Counted from the first letter of the stretch, positions 1 through 7,014 are shown. The stretch: 7,848 nt of DNA from Candidatus Marinamargulisbacteria bacterium SCGC AAA071-K20 (GCA_003265975.1 QFBU01000057.1:1-7848); one strand, 5' to 3'. Notes: a model not told the origin generated them from the letters alone. Translations and numbers: made by a program.

Positions 1-285
1 TAAAATGCCCACATTTTTTACGAACTTAATTTGTTTTACAGGTAAATTAGTAATCACGTTTGCGGTACTTACTCTAGATTCACGTTCGGCTCTGGAAATA
101 GCACGGCTAATAGCACGTTGAAGTTCTTCTTGGTCTGTAATTAAGCCGTTGTCTAAGCCCCCAGAAATACTCGTACCTATCCCTCGCAAACTTAAGCCAC
201 CTTGGCCATCAATTTCGCATATCGCACAACATATTTTTGAAGACCCAATATCTAGGCCCATAATTAAATTATCAGTTTTATTCAT
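1..285 (-). CDS. ftsA: FtsA, cell-division actin homologue (N-terminal 95 residues; runs off the left edge)
   Basis: FtsA is the membrane-associated actin-like ATPase that tethers FtsZ to the inner membrane and recruits later divisome proteins. I translated this partial frame from the ATG at 285-283. It begins MNKTDNLIMGLDIGSSKICC, which contains the actin-superfamily phosphate-1 loop (GLDIGSSK, residues 10-17). Near residues 36-51 comes the FtsA-like block GIGTSISGGLDNGLITD. The frame stays open to base 1, so roughly three quarters of a normal FtsA (about 400 residues) lies outside the window, and ftsZ may follow there. The start overlaps the end of ftsQ by 8 bases, which implies coupled translation. 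A second in-frame ATG at 261-259 would still leave the phosphate-1 loop intact and cannot be excluded. The family call is firm. Confidence 0.93.
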   Translation of the reverse strand, partial: MNKTDNLIMGLDIGSSKICCAICEIDGQGGLSLRGIGTSISGGLDNGLITDQEELQRAISRAISRAERESRVSTANVITNLPVKQIKFVKNVGIL

Positions 286-991
286 AAGCCACTATACACT
301 TTGACCTTACTCTAAGGTCAATATAGTTTATCGTTTTTTTCCTAGTTTGATTAGAGTAGGTTGTAAGATACGACTTTAACAACTCACATTTTTCGTCCAA
401 CCGGTCTAAAGACCCAAAATATATTGGCATGATGTCGTCTTTTAAAAGCATCCAATGATTACCCACGGTTTTTTCTACTTGAACATCAAGATCAGGTAAA
501 TAGACATACAGAGTATCAATTAAAGTTAGGATATCAGAGAGAGCGTCTAACTTTAGTGTATGCGATTGAAAATACGAACTATCAATCCCTCTAATAATAG
601 TTAACTGATCGCTATTAGCTATACTTTCTTGGCCTCTAGAGAGTATGGTCCCGTCTCTGGAAATAATAAGTGTGTTGTTTTCTACAAAAAATGACAACCA
701 GGGCTCTTTTTCATTGAGTGTTATTTCTAATGAATCAGGCCAGTTAATTTTAAAGTTTAATGAGTTTATTTTAGGGTTTTGTTTTAAAAACAAAAAAGGA
801 AGTCGAAGTCGAGCGTACATTAAGGATCTATTTTGAAATGAGTGAGTAATAGCCTCTAGATTAGCTTCTGAAGTAAATACCCTATTATGGTATGAGATAT
901 TTTTTAGAAGTAAAACCTGGCTATTTAAAAAAGTAAGTATCCCAATAAAAACCGCTCCTAGAAACAAACTTATAAGGAGTCGTTTATTCAT
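278..991 (-). CDS. ftsQ: FtsQ/DivIB-type cell-division protein
   Basis: FtsQ is a bitopic membrane protein that links early and late divisome components through FtsB and FtsL. The 237-residue product has a short basic N-terminus (MNKR) and one membrane helix at about 5-22. A POTRA-like region follows at about 28-95, with the pattern NPKINSLNFKINWPDSLEI (72-90) and then NEKEPW (93-98); the P-x-I...WP-x-L...E-x-x-P order is typical of FtsQ. The beta domain ends in INYIDLRVRSKCIVAYE, matching the usual YIDLR C-terminal strand. The family is poorly conserved, so gene order (ddl before, ftsA after) adds much support. The ATG overlaps the ddl stop (ATGA) and I see no good ribosome binding site, so translation is probably coupled to ddl. 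The length is normal for a short FtsQ. Confidence 0.9.
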   Translation of the reverse strand: MNKRLLISLFLGAVFIGILTFLNSQVLLLKNISYHNRVFTSEANLEAITHSFQNRSLMYARLRLPFLFLKQNPKINSLNFKINWPDSLEITLNEKEPWLSFFVENNTLIISRDGTILSRGQESIANSDQLTIIRGIDSSYFQSHTLKLDALSDILTLIDTLYVYLPDLDVQVEKTVGNHWMLLKDDIMPIYFGSLDRLDEKCELLKSYLTTYSNQTRKKTINYIDLRVRSKCIVAYE

Positions 992-1899
992 ACTATTGCA
1001 CTGGCCAAGATTAGTTCAATCAAGTCATCAAAACTCATACCAGCATTTCTTGCCTGGGCAGGAAGGTCGGATGTATTGGTAAGCCCCGGAACGGTATTAA
1101 GCTCCAAAACAAAGGGCCCCTTCACCGGATCAACAATCATATCAATCCGAGACATCCCCTTACAATTCATTAGCTTGTAAACCGATAAAGCCAGTCCCTG
1201 ACACTTTTTAGTATCAAGTTCTGAAAGTTCGGCCGGAATTACAAACTTTGTTTTTCCTTCAGTATATTTAGCATCATAGTCATAAAAGCGATTTTCGGGC
1301 CGAAGTTCTAAAATAGGCAAGGCCATAGGTTTCGGATTTTCAACAATTCCTATAGTAATTTCTCTACCTTCTAAAAAAGATTCTACCAAATAAGCACCAT
1401 ATCGTTCCCCTAAAAAGGTTGTTTTTTCTTCAAGGTCTTTTTCAGTATCAATAACAAAGGTGTCCACACTAGACCCGCCATCATAAGGTTTTACAAAAAC
1501 CGGATACTCAAACCCCTTAGGTAAAGTTTTTAAGGCATCGGTAGCCATCATAAAATTGGCCGTAGGGATATTGGCTTCCATAAATATTTTTTTAGAACTA
1601 AATTTATTCATAGCAATAACAGAAGTATTTACACCAGATCCGGTATAGGGAATCCCTTCTCGTTCTAAAATTGCCTGTACCGTACCGTCTTCTCCATATT
1701 TACCATGGAGCGCAATAAAAGCCACGTGACACTTCTTTTCCCAGTCACTCTCAGTAACGGGGTCTAGTTTTATAACATCATATCCACGTCTTTTAAGGGC
1801 CTCAAATACATTTTGACCCGAGCTCAATGACACGTCTCTTTCGTGAGAAAAGCCCCCACAAATAACGCCAATAACTTTGGATTCAAATTCAGAAATCAT
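988..1899 (-). CDS. ddl: D-alanine--D-alanine ligase
   Basis: This ATP-grasp enzyme joins two D-alanines in the cytoplasm, making the dipeptide that MurF adds to the peptidoglycan precursor. The 303 residues are full length for the short DdlB type. Visible motifs are GGFSHERDVSLSSG (15-28), ALHGKYGEDG (63-72), PYTGSG (84-89), the ATP-binding lysine segment FVKPYDGGSSV (135-145), and the omega-loop segment FYDYDAKY (205-212). The metal/phosphate-binding end shows SRID (250-253) and LELNTVPGLT (265-274). The tyrosine ending AKY is kept, which fits D-Ala-D-Ala rather than D-Ala-D-Lac ligases. One oddity is Asp146, where the family usually has Gly after GSSV. The start overlaps the murB stop (ATGA). 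A GAGG lies about 13 bases upstream, rather far, so coupling to murB is likely. Confidence 0.97.
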   Translation of the reverse strand: MISEFESKVIGVICGGFSHERDVSLSSGQNVFEALKRRGYDVIKLDPVTESDWEKKCHVAFIALHGKYGEDGTVQAILEREGIPYTGSGVNTSVIAMNKFSSKKIFMEANIPTANFMMATDALKTLPKGFEYPVFVKPYDGGSSVDTFVIDTEKDLEEKTTFLGERYGAYLVESFLEGREITIGIVENPKPMALPILELRPENRFYDYDAKYTEGKTKFVIPAELSELDTKKCQGLALSVYKLMNCKGMSRIDMIVDPVKGPFVLELNTVPGLTNTSDLPAQARNAGMSFDDLIELILASAIV

Positions 1900-2693
1900 C
1901 GTATTAATTTTACCTCGGTTTCTAGTTTAATGCCTTTTTTTTCAAGGACTTCTACTTGAATTTCTTCAATAAAATTGGCCACCTCATCAAAACTAGCATC
2001 TCCATAATTTATCATAAAATTAGCATGTTGATCTGACAAGCCAACATTACCTTTTTGAACACCTTTTAAGCCAACTTCTTCTAAAATTTTTGCGGCATAC
2101 TCACCTTCGGAGTTTTTAAATATACTGCCAAAGGTTAGTCCACGTAAAGGTTGACTCGACACCCTCTTTTTAATATTTTCTGTCGCCATTTTTTTAACAG
2201 ACTCAGTAGTAGACTCCTCCAATAAAAAGGTAGCCTTTAAAATTAGAAAATCTTGATGTTGAAATAAACTATCTCTATAAGAAAATTGACACATATCTGG
2301 GCTCATTTCAAAAAGGTCTCCACGTGAGTCTACTACTAAAATAGAGTGTAACTTTTGAGAGATTTCTTGACCCCAACATCCAAAATTCATAGCTATCATT
2401 CCACCCACGCTTGCAGGTACGCCAGCCATAAATTCTAGCCCGGACAATCCCTGCACTTGGCACGCTTTCATAAGTTCATTAACGGTGATGCCAGCGCCGG
2501 CTTCGAGTACCGGACCAGAACAGGAAATAGGAAATACATCTGAGGAAATTTTAATAAAGTCTTTAATTTTAGAGGTGTCGCTCAACACTACATTGGACCC
2601 TTTTCCTATAATAAAATAGTCGTCATGACTTAATAAATAGGCTTGAATATCAGCCACTGTTTCTAGGACAACAAGCCGAGATACACATCCCAT
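1896..2693 (-). CDS. murB: UDP-N-acetylenolpyruvoylglucosamine reductase MurB (start uncertain)
   Basis: MurB is a flavoprotein that uses NADPH to reduce enolpyruvyl-UDP-GlcNAc to UDP-MurNAc, the substrate of MurC. Counted from the ATG at 2693, the FAD-binding GKGSNVVLSD lies at 30-39 and GLEFMAGVPASVGGMIAMNFG at 85-105. The substrate arginine is in FSYRDS (137-142), GSIFKN (189-194) supplies the catalytic serine (190), and HANFMIN is at 223-229. The C-terminal LETEV (257-261) carries the active-site glutamate. The lack of the extra loop of the E. coli enzyme suggests type II. With this ATG the protein has only 265 residues and begins inside the first FAD-domain strand. The preceding in-frame codons also look like MurB but contain no standard start, and there is no Shine-Dalgarno sequence before 2693. 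I therefore think the true start is upstream, possibly ATT at 2744. The stop overlaps the ddl start. Confidence 0.93.
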   Translation of the reverse strand: MGCVSRLVVLETVADIQAYLLSHDDYFIIGKGSNVVLSDTSKIKDFIKISSDVFPISCSGPVLEAGAGITVNELMKACQVQGLSGLEFMAGVPASVGGMIAMNFGCWGQEISQKLHSILVVDSRGDLFEMSPDMCQFSYRDSLFQHQDFLILKATFLLEESTTESVKKMATENIKKRVSSQPLRGLTFGSIFKNSEGEYAAKILEEVGLKGVQKGNVGLSDQHANFMINYGDASFDEVANFIEEIQVEVLEKKGIKLETEVKLIR

Positions 2694-2753
2694 ATTCTTA
2701 AATGAGCTTAACCGAGAAATGGGATAATTAGAGTGAATAATAATAGAAAGGCC
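2694..2753 (-). other. Probable MurB N-terminal coding extension with no standard start codon
   Basis: Reading in the murB frame upstream of the ATG at 2693 gives GLSIIIHSNYPISRLSSFKN, joining directly to MG. MurB proteins typically begin with a pattern like N-x-P/S-L...TF...G, and NYPISRLSSFKNMG fits it. The frame contains no ATG, GTG or TTG and runs straight into the murC TAG (2756-2754). Three ATT codons lie at 2744, 2741 and 2738, and an AGGG at 2755-2752 sits 7 bases before the first of them, a normal Shine-Dalgarno distance. Starting at 2744 would give a 282-residue MurB. That the segment is translated is an inference from the residue pattern and frame continuity. Confidence 0.55.
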
Positions 2754-4136
2754 CTAGCGGTTTAACTCATTTAAAAGTGTTTTGGAGACTTGGTGAACAT
2801 CACCCGCACCCATAGTAACAACCAAGTCACCATCAGACAGCTTTGGTGCTAGGTAGCTAGAAATACTGTCCTTATCTTCAATATAGGATACATTAGGGTG
2901 TTTATGGTCTTTCAAATTATTCACTAATGACTCTGAGCTAACCCCAAATATATTTTGTTCTTGGGCTGAATATATATCCGTAATAATAACAGTATCTGCA
3001 GAGTCAAACACTTTAGTAAATTTGTCTAATAAGTAATGGGTTCGAGAGTATCTATGTGGTTGAAAAATACAAATAAGCCGCTTTCCGGAACTTTTTTTGA
3101 TTCCTTCCAGAGTAGTAATAATTTCTGTGGGGTGATGACCATAGTCGTCATAAACTTGAATACCGTCATGCTCACCAATAAATTCAAAGCGACGTTTTAC
3201 GCCTGAAAAGGCTTCTAGCCCTTCTTTAATAATATCGACGCTTATGCCTTCAGAATGCATTAAAGCAGCCACTGAAAGGGCATTATAAACATGATGAGTA
3301 CCATATAACTTTAATTGAATTCGAGCTAACATTTTTCCATTTACAAAAAAGTTAAAGGCCGAGCCTTCTGTAGAAAAGAGTGTTGATCTGGCTTGATACT
3401 TTGCTGGTGAGTCAATTCCAAACCATTCAATGTTGTCAGAATTAGCTTTTTTAGAAACGGTTATTAAATTTTTGTCATCCGCATTCAAAAATAGCTTACC
3501 TCCCCTCTTTGTAACATCATCAACAAATCGGTGAAAATGGTCCATTAAAGACTCAAAGCTTTTAAAATAGTCCATGTGATCTTCTTCTAAATTACTAATA
3601 ATAGCGTGGGTAGGATGAAGACATAAAAACGACCCATCAGACTCATCAGCTTCAGCAATAAACAAATCACTGTCGCCTAGCATTGCATTTACATTAAAGT
3701 CATTTAATACCGATCCAATAGCAAACGAAGGTTGTTTTTCAGTAAAACTATAGGCTCTAGCCAATAAAGAAGAGGTTGTTGTTTTCCCGTGAGTTCCGGT
3801 AACGGCAATACTAGTTTTAAATTGATCCATGATCCAGGACAAACAGTCGGCACGATGATAAATTGGAATACTTTTTTCTTTAGCCGCTTTAACTTCTGGA
3901 TTGTCTGCTTTAATAGCGGTTGAGGTTATAAGGATATGGGCATTATTTAGGTTAGAAGCTGTTTGTTTAATAAATACAGTAGCACCCAGCTGACGAAGCT
4001 CCTGAATGAAGCTATTGTCGCTTATATCCGAGCCCGAAACCATATATCCCATTTTTAATAGCAAACGCGCTAAGGCACTCATACCAGAGCCGCCAATACC
4101 ACTAAAATGTACTGTTTGTAATTTATCTATATTCAT
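2754..4136 (-). CDS. murC: UDP-N-acetylmuramate--L-alanine ligase
   Basis: MurC is the cytoplasmic Mur ligase that adds L-alanine to UDP-MurNAc using ATP. From the ATG at 4136 the protein has 460 residues, a normal length. The UDP-binding domain starts with HFSGIGGSGMSALA (10-23). The central ATPase domain has the P-loop GTHGKTTT (114-121), EADESDGSF (162-170) and NLEEDHMDYF (182-191). The C-terminal domain has RRFEFIG (315-321), DDYGHHPTEI (330-339), FQPHRYSRT (358-366) and VVTMGAGDV (439-447). GTHHVYNAL (279-287) has His where most Mur ligases have Asn (G-x-H-N). I preferred ATG 4136 to the in-frame TTG at 4151 because AGGGTGG (4147-4141) sits just upstream and the UDP-binding motif then falls at the usual place. 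It appears to be the first gene of its operon. Confidence 0.97.
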   Translation of the reverse strand: MNIDKLQTVHFSGIGGSGMSALARLLLKMGYMVSGSDISDNSFIQELRQLGATVFIKQTASNLNNAHILITSTAIKADNPEVKAAKEKSIPIYHRADCLSWIMDQFKTSIAVTGTHGKTTTSSLLARAYSFTEKQPSFAIGSVLNDFNVNAMLGDSDLFIAEADESDGSFLCLHPTHAIISNLEEDHMDYFKSFESLMDHFHRFVDDVTKRGGKLFLNADDKNLITVSKKANSDNIEWFGIDSPAKYQARSTLFSTEGSAFNFFVNGKMLARIQLKLYGTHHVYNALSVAALMHSEGISVDIIKEGLEAFSGVKRRFEFIGEHDGIQVYDDYGHHPTEIITTLEGIKKSSGKRLICIFQPHRYSRTHYLLDKFTKVFDSADTVIITDIYSAQEQNIFGVSSESLVNNLKDHKHPNVSYIEDKDSISSYLAPKLSDGDLVVTMGAGDVHQVSKTLLNELNR

Positions 4137-4139
4137 TAA

Positions 4140-4147
4140 CCCACCCT
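4140..4147 (-). promoter_or_regulatory. murC ribosome binding site
   Basis: AGGGTGGG on the minus strand lies 3 bases before the ATG at 4136. It overlaps the codons that would follow the alternative TTG start at 4151, so it favours the internal ATG as the start of murC. Confidence 0.55.
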
Positions 4148-4180
4148 GCAAATTGATCTGTTCTGTTAAGAGCTGTATTT

Positions 4181-4209
4181 ATTTTACGCTAGAAGCTCAA
4201 ATTTATAAA
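4181..4209 (-). promoter_or_regulatory. Candidate promoter for the murC-ftsA operon
   Basis: On the minus strand TTTATA (4209-4204) and TAAAAT (4186-4181) are separated by exactly 17 bases, a sigma70-like layout with a poor -35 and a fair -10. This is the only gene-free stretch upstream of murC, and murC is preceded by an opposite-strand frame, so a promoter is expected here. In such AT-rich DNA a match this weak could be chance. Confidence 0.3.
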
Positions 4210-4226
4210 TAAGAGAAATAAATTAA

Positions 4227-4526
4227 CGAGTAAAAATCACTCCTAATTCAACAAAGCCAGCTAGCTATTTTATCGATGACAGCGGTATTGATCTAACTAT
4301 TCTTGCCTCTGGCTTCGCCGCCTACATTGGCATTAAGAACGATCCAAAACCCGTAGCCGTGTCGTTAAAAGAATTTTTTAATGGTGGCGCACTCAAAATT
4401 TTAACCGTTTTTACCATACTCATCACTACAGCTTATCTTTCGCTGGCAAGACAACTGACAGACGGGGCTATTGCACTTTTGGCCTCAGTTTCTGGATATG
4501 TTTTGGGGGCGCTTCAAAAAGACTAA
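4227..4526 (+). pseudogene. Small membrane-protein open frame without a standard start (possible gene remnant)
   Basis: I do not recognise this family. After a TAA at 4224 the plus-strand frame stays open for 99 codons to the TAA at 4524-4526. The translation looks like a real protein: a polar start (RVKITPNSTKPASYFIDDSG), a weakly hydrophobic stretch (DLTILASGFAAYIGI), and a basic/acidic linker with DPKP. A clear membrane helix (LKILTVFTILITTAYLSLA) and a short charged turn (RQLTDG) lead to a second helix (AIALLASVSGYVLGAL) and the tail QKD. It has no ATG, and the only GTG/TTG candidate before the main helix is GTG 4359 (55 residues, no ribosome binding site). GC is about 43%, higher than the genes around it. 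It ends tail to tail with batE, the stops overlapping by 4 bases. The options are a truncated holin-like or other small membrane gene, a gene with an unusual start, or chance. Confidence 0.4.
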
Positions 4527-5251
4527 ATAGAAAGATATGCCTCTTCTAAAACCCATCCGTTATACCCATTAGAAAGCTGGATTTCGCTCCAACCATTCAC
4601 CGTTTTTAATAGGGTAAATTCTACCCCTTCATGGATATAAAATAAGGTAGGAAGGGTTTCTGAAGGCCCTGACTTTACCTCAATCTTTTTAACAATCAAA
4701 ACCCCGTTTCTAGACACGGAATCATAGTTAATCTTTGATACAAAGAATATTAAAAACAAAGCCATACCTATTCCCCAGGCAATAAAGCACTGGCGAACCA
4801 AGTCAGGCTTTTTGTCTAAAAAGCGAGCCACTAGTAGCCCATTTAAAAGCAATACAAAAAAGAGAAGTACACAATAAAATTCATTGAGGGTAAACGTATT
4901 AACAAACCCAAAAAACCAGGCCATTAAAGGTGCCTGCGCAGCACTCGTTTCGTCTAATACTAATTTTCTAGCAAGCCCAAGGTTTGTCTTGATCGTTTTG
5001 CTTCGTGGGTCAATTAAAAGGGCCTTTCTATACATAGTTATAGACAGACCCAACTGTTCATTTTTTAAATAGCTGTTTCCAAGATTATACAAAAGCCCCG
5101 CATTACCAGGATGCATTCTTAAAAGGCCTTCATAAAGTGTCACAGCCTCTTTATATTCTTTGTCTTGATAATGCTTCTCAGCAATTTCTGATGGCCCTGC
5201 CCATACTATTGAACTGAGTATCAACACTATTAATACTAGTCTCTTTATCAT
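4523..5251 (-). CDS. batE: BatE-like protein: signal peptide/anchor, TPRs, two membrane helices, SH3b domain
   Basis: This is the last gene of the Bat operon, whose products are thought to form an envelope complex linked to stress and oxygen tolerance; the biochemical role is unknown. The 242 residues start with a signal peptide or anchor (MIKRLVLIVLILSSIVWAG). Two TPR units follow at about 20-53 and 54-87 (AEKHYQDKEYKEAVTLYEGL and LLYNLGNSYLKNEQLGLSIT). Two membrane helices lie at about 124-143 and 154-172. A bacterial SH3-like domain occupies about 182-239, with the pattern SGPSETLPTLFYIHEG...LLKTVNGWSEI...GYNGWV. TPR plus SH3b is the usual BatE make-up, which together with gene order supports the name. 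The ATG overlaps the batD stop (ATGA) and has a strong ribosome binding site at 5263-5256. I see no clear hairpin terminator after the stop. Confidence 0.85.
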   Translation of the reverse strand: MIKRLVLIVLILSSIVWAGPSEIAEKHYQDKEYKEAVTLYEGLLRMHPGNAGLLYNLGNSYLKNEQLGLSITMYRKALLIDPRSKTIKTNLGLARKLVLDETSAAQAPLMAWFFGFVNTFTLNEFYCVLLFFVLLLNGLLVARFLDKKPDLVRQCFIAWGIGMALFLIFFVSKINYDSVSRNGVLIVKKIEVKSGPSETLPTLFYIHEGVEFTLLKTVNGWSEIQLSNGYNGWVLEEAYLSI

Positions 5252-7014
5252 AGTGTCTCCTTTAATTGAGTAAACAGTGCCTTAATTTCAGAATCTACCT
5301 GACCCAGTTGTGATTTACCTTCGGCGTCGGGAGCATAGGCCAAAAATGATAACTTATCTAAAACACTAATCACTTGCCCAACAACATACTCCGAAACTTT
5401 AGCCTCTAACAAAATAGATTTAATCTCAGGCTGTGTTTTTCCAAGTAAAGACTCACCTATTTTGTCCGACAGAAAGTCTAAAATAATGGTCTGGCACTGG
5501 CTCAAATAATGACCTGTATTTGTTTTGTCCAGCGCATTCACAGCCGCCACTGCCGACTCGAAAGCGCGTTTACTTCGTAATGCTTTAAAGTCGGTTTTCC
5601 AATAGTATTTCTTAATAATTGCCAATAATAAACAAACAGCCGCTAGATAATTGAAGTAAAGCAAAGCCATAAACAGCATGCCTTTATCAAGTGCAGAATA
5701 ATGTTGAGACAGGTCTAATGGCGTTCGAAGATATTGTAAGTCTTCGGTTAAAACAGCTAATTTTTGAGACGACGGCAAATAACTTTCTGTTTCTATTTGA
5801 GTAGTAGTGTCTGCCTCATACACTCTTATAGGAACAGCCGGTAACGATATTACTTTATATTGCTTGTCTTCGGGCGAAAAATAACTCAATTTAAATGACG
5901 GAACCGACACTTCTCCAGACTTTTTAGGAATAACAATATAACTAAAAATACGTTCCCCTGAGATTACGGATACATTTTGTAATTTATCTTCTACTTTAGC
6001 CCTATATATTTTAAAGGTACCGTCTTTCTCATAATTAATATTTTCTATACTTCTTAAGTTCCCTCTACCCGAAAGGGTAACTTTATAAGTAATAGAATTG
6101 TTTTCTGAAACTTGTCTTGAACTTAAGGCCCCATGTAACTGAAACTCACCTACTAAACCAGAAAACCCATCTGGCTTCCCTACTTCGGGTAAGGGTTTAA
6201 CAGACACTTTTATGGCTTTTGACTGTAATAATTTTTGTCCTTCAAACATATTGATAACCACACCAACACGAGATTTAGGGATGATTATAGTTCCAGGTTT
6301 AAGAGGAAAGAGCGCCTTTTTTTCTAACTCTCTAACGTGGAAACGCCTACCGGTAGTCCTATCCAAGCTTTCGTCTTTATTAGCTTCTAAAGGTTCTACC
6401 CAAAACCCATTGAATTCTGGAATTTCAAAAGCAATATCACTAAATAATCTCAGTCGTCTATATAGTTTCAAATTAAATGTAAGCTGCTCACCAACATAAA
6501 CTGACGTCTTGTCTACCTTTGCATCTGCAAAAATATTAGCAAATTGCTTATTATTTTTAGGCTTTTTGCTTGCTTGCGATGTTTGAGCCGCAGCTGCTTG
6601 ATTGTTTGCTGCAGCGGAGCTACTTACAGGTGGCATTACTGTTACTTTAATAATGTTTGTTTTATATGTTTTCCCTTTATATTTTATGGCCGCAGAACCA
6701 ATAATAATGTCTCCCGTTTTTACTGGTAATAGCGAAAATTTCCTAATTTCAGAATTAGATACTTGGCCATTAGAAAAAGAAAATGAGCTTTGTTTTGAAC
6801 TTGAAATAACGTCAAACTTACCTTTAAAATCAGGGAGCGTTAACTTGGGCAAACTACTAATATCTTCCCCCGAAATAACAACTTCATAGCTTAGGTAACT
6901 GGACAAACTGAGTCGCTGAGAATTAACCCTAGCTGTAAACGACAAGTCATCAGCAAACAAAAGTGTTTGAAATAAAAGTATCCCAAAAAAAAGTACCTTA
7001 CCACTCTTTTTCAA
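5248..7014 (-). CDS. batD: BatD (oxygen-tolerance family) membrane-anchored protein
   Basis: BatD is a large, mostly periplasmic Bat component; its exact role is unknown. I chose TTG 7014, giving 588 residues, because AGGAG (7026-7022) lies 7 bases upstream and the protein then starts with a clean signal peptide (MKKSGKVLFFGILLFQTLLF, then ADD). The GTG at 7053 would add 13 residues (YRNRRT-like) and has no ribosome binding site; TTG 7017 is also possible. In the new numbering the mature part has tandem beta-rich Ig-like domains: one at about 22-128, an Ala/Gln/Ser linker at about 130-155, then further ones at 162-275 and about 285-400. DKTSVYVGEQLTFNLKLY is a typical strand pair. One membrane helix lies at about 446-467, followed by a cytoplasmic helical domain of about 110 residues. 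This layout matches BatD. It overlaps batC by 17 bases and batE by 4. Confidence 0.88.
   Translation of the reverse strand: MKKSGKVLFFGILLFQTLLFADDLSFTARVNSQRLSLSSYLSYEVVISGEDISSLPKLTLPDFKGKFDVISSSKQSSFSFSNGQVSNSEIRKFSLLPVKTGDIIIGSAAIKYKGKTYKTNIIKVTVMPPVSSSAAANNQAAAAQTSQASKKPKNNKQFANIFADAKVDKTSVYVGEQLTFNLKLYRRLRLFSDIAFEIPEFNGFWVEPLEANKDESLDRTTGRRFHVRELEKKALFPLKPGTIIIPKSRVGVVINMFEGQKLLQSKAIKVSVKPLPEVGKPDGFSGLVGEFQLHGALSSRQVSENNSITYKVTLSGRGNLRSIENINYEKDGTFKIYRAKVEDKLQNVSVISGERIFSYIVIPKKSGEVSVPSFKLSYFSPEDKQYKVISLPAVPIRVYEADTTTQIETESYLPSSQKLAVLTEDLQYLRTPLDLSQHYSALDKGMLFMALLYFNYLAAVCLLLAIIKKYYWKTDFKALRSKRAFESAVAAVNALDKTNTGHYLSQCQTIILDFLSDKIGESLLGKTQPEIKSILLEAKVSEYVVGQVISVLDKLSFLAYAPDAEGKSQLGQVDSEIKALFTQLKETL
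5256..5263 (-). promoter_or_regulatory. batE ribosome binding site
   Basis: AAAGGAGA on the minus strand ends 4 bases before the batE ATG at 5251 and lies within the end of batD. It is the strongest Shine-Dalgarno sequence I found in the window and fixes the batE start. Confidence 0.75.

Noticed and set aside
645..836. Plus-strand frame of 63 codons opposite ftsQ
   Set aside because: Antisense shadow of ftsQ with no ribosome binding site or recognisable motif.
2754..2756. TAG recoded as a sense codon in this organism
   Set aside because: batE also ends in TAG at a sensible C-terminus, and MurC has a normal length and end at this TAG. TAA and TGA are used as stops as well, so the genetic code looks standard.
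4006..4212. Plus-strand frame reaching from inside murC into the intergenic gap
   Set aside because: Most of it is antisense to the MurC N-terminal domain, and it does not connect in frame to the orphan frame starting at 4227.
4440..4522. Rho-independent terminator for the Bat operon just after batE
   Set aside because: I searched for a GC-rich stem followed by a T run on the minus strand and found only a weak GGC/GCC pairing without a T tract.
6212..6889. Several plus-strand open frames of 60-95 codons across the batD region
   Set aside because: They lie entirely opposite batD, which has full family structure and a ribosome binding site; they have no family motifs and their hydrophobicity mirrors the opposite strand.
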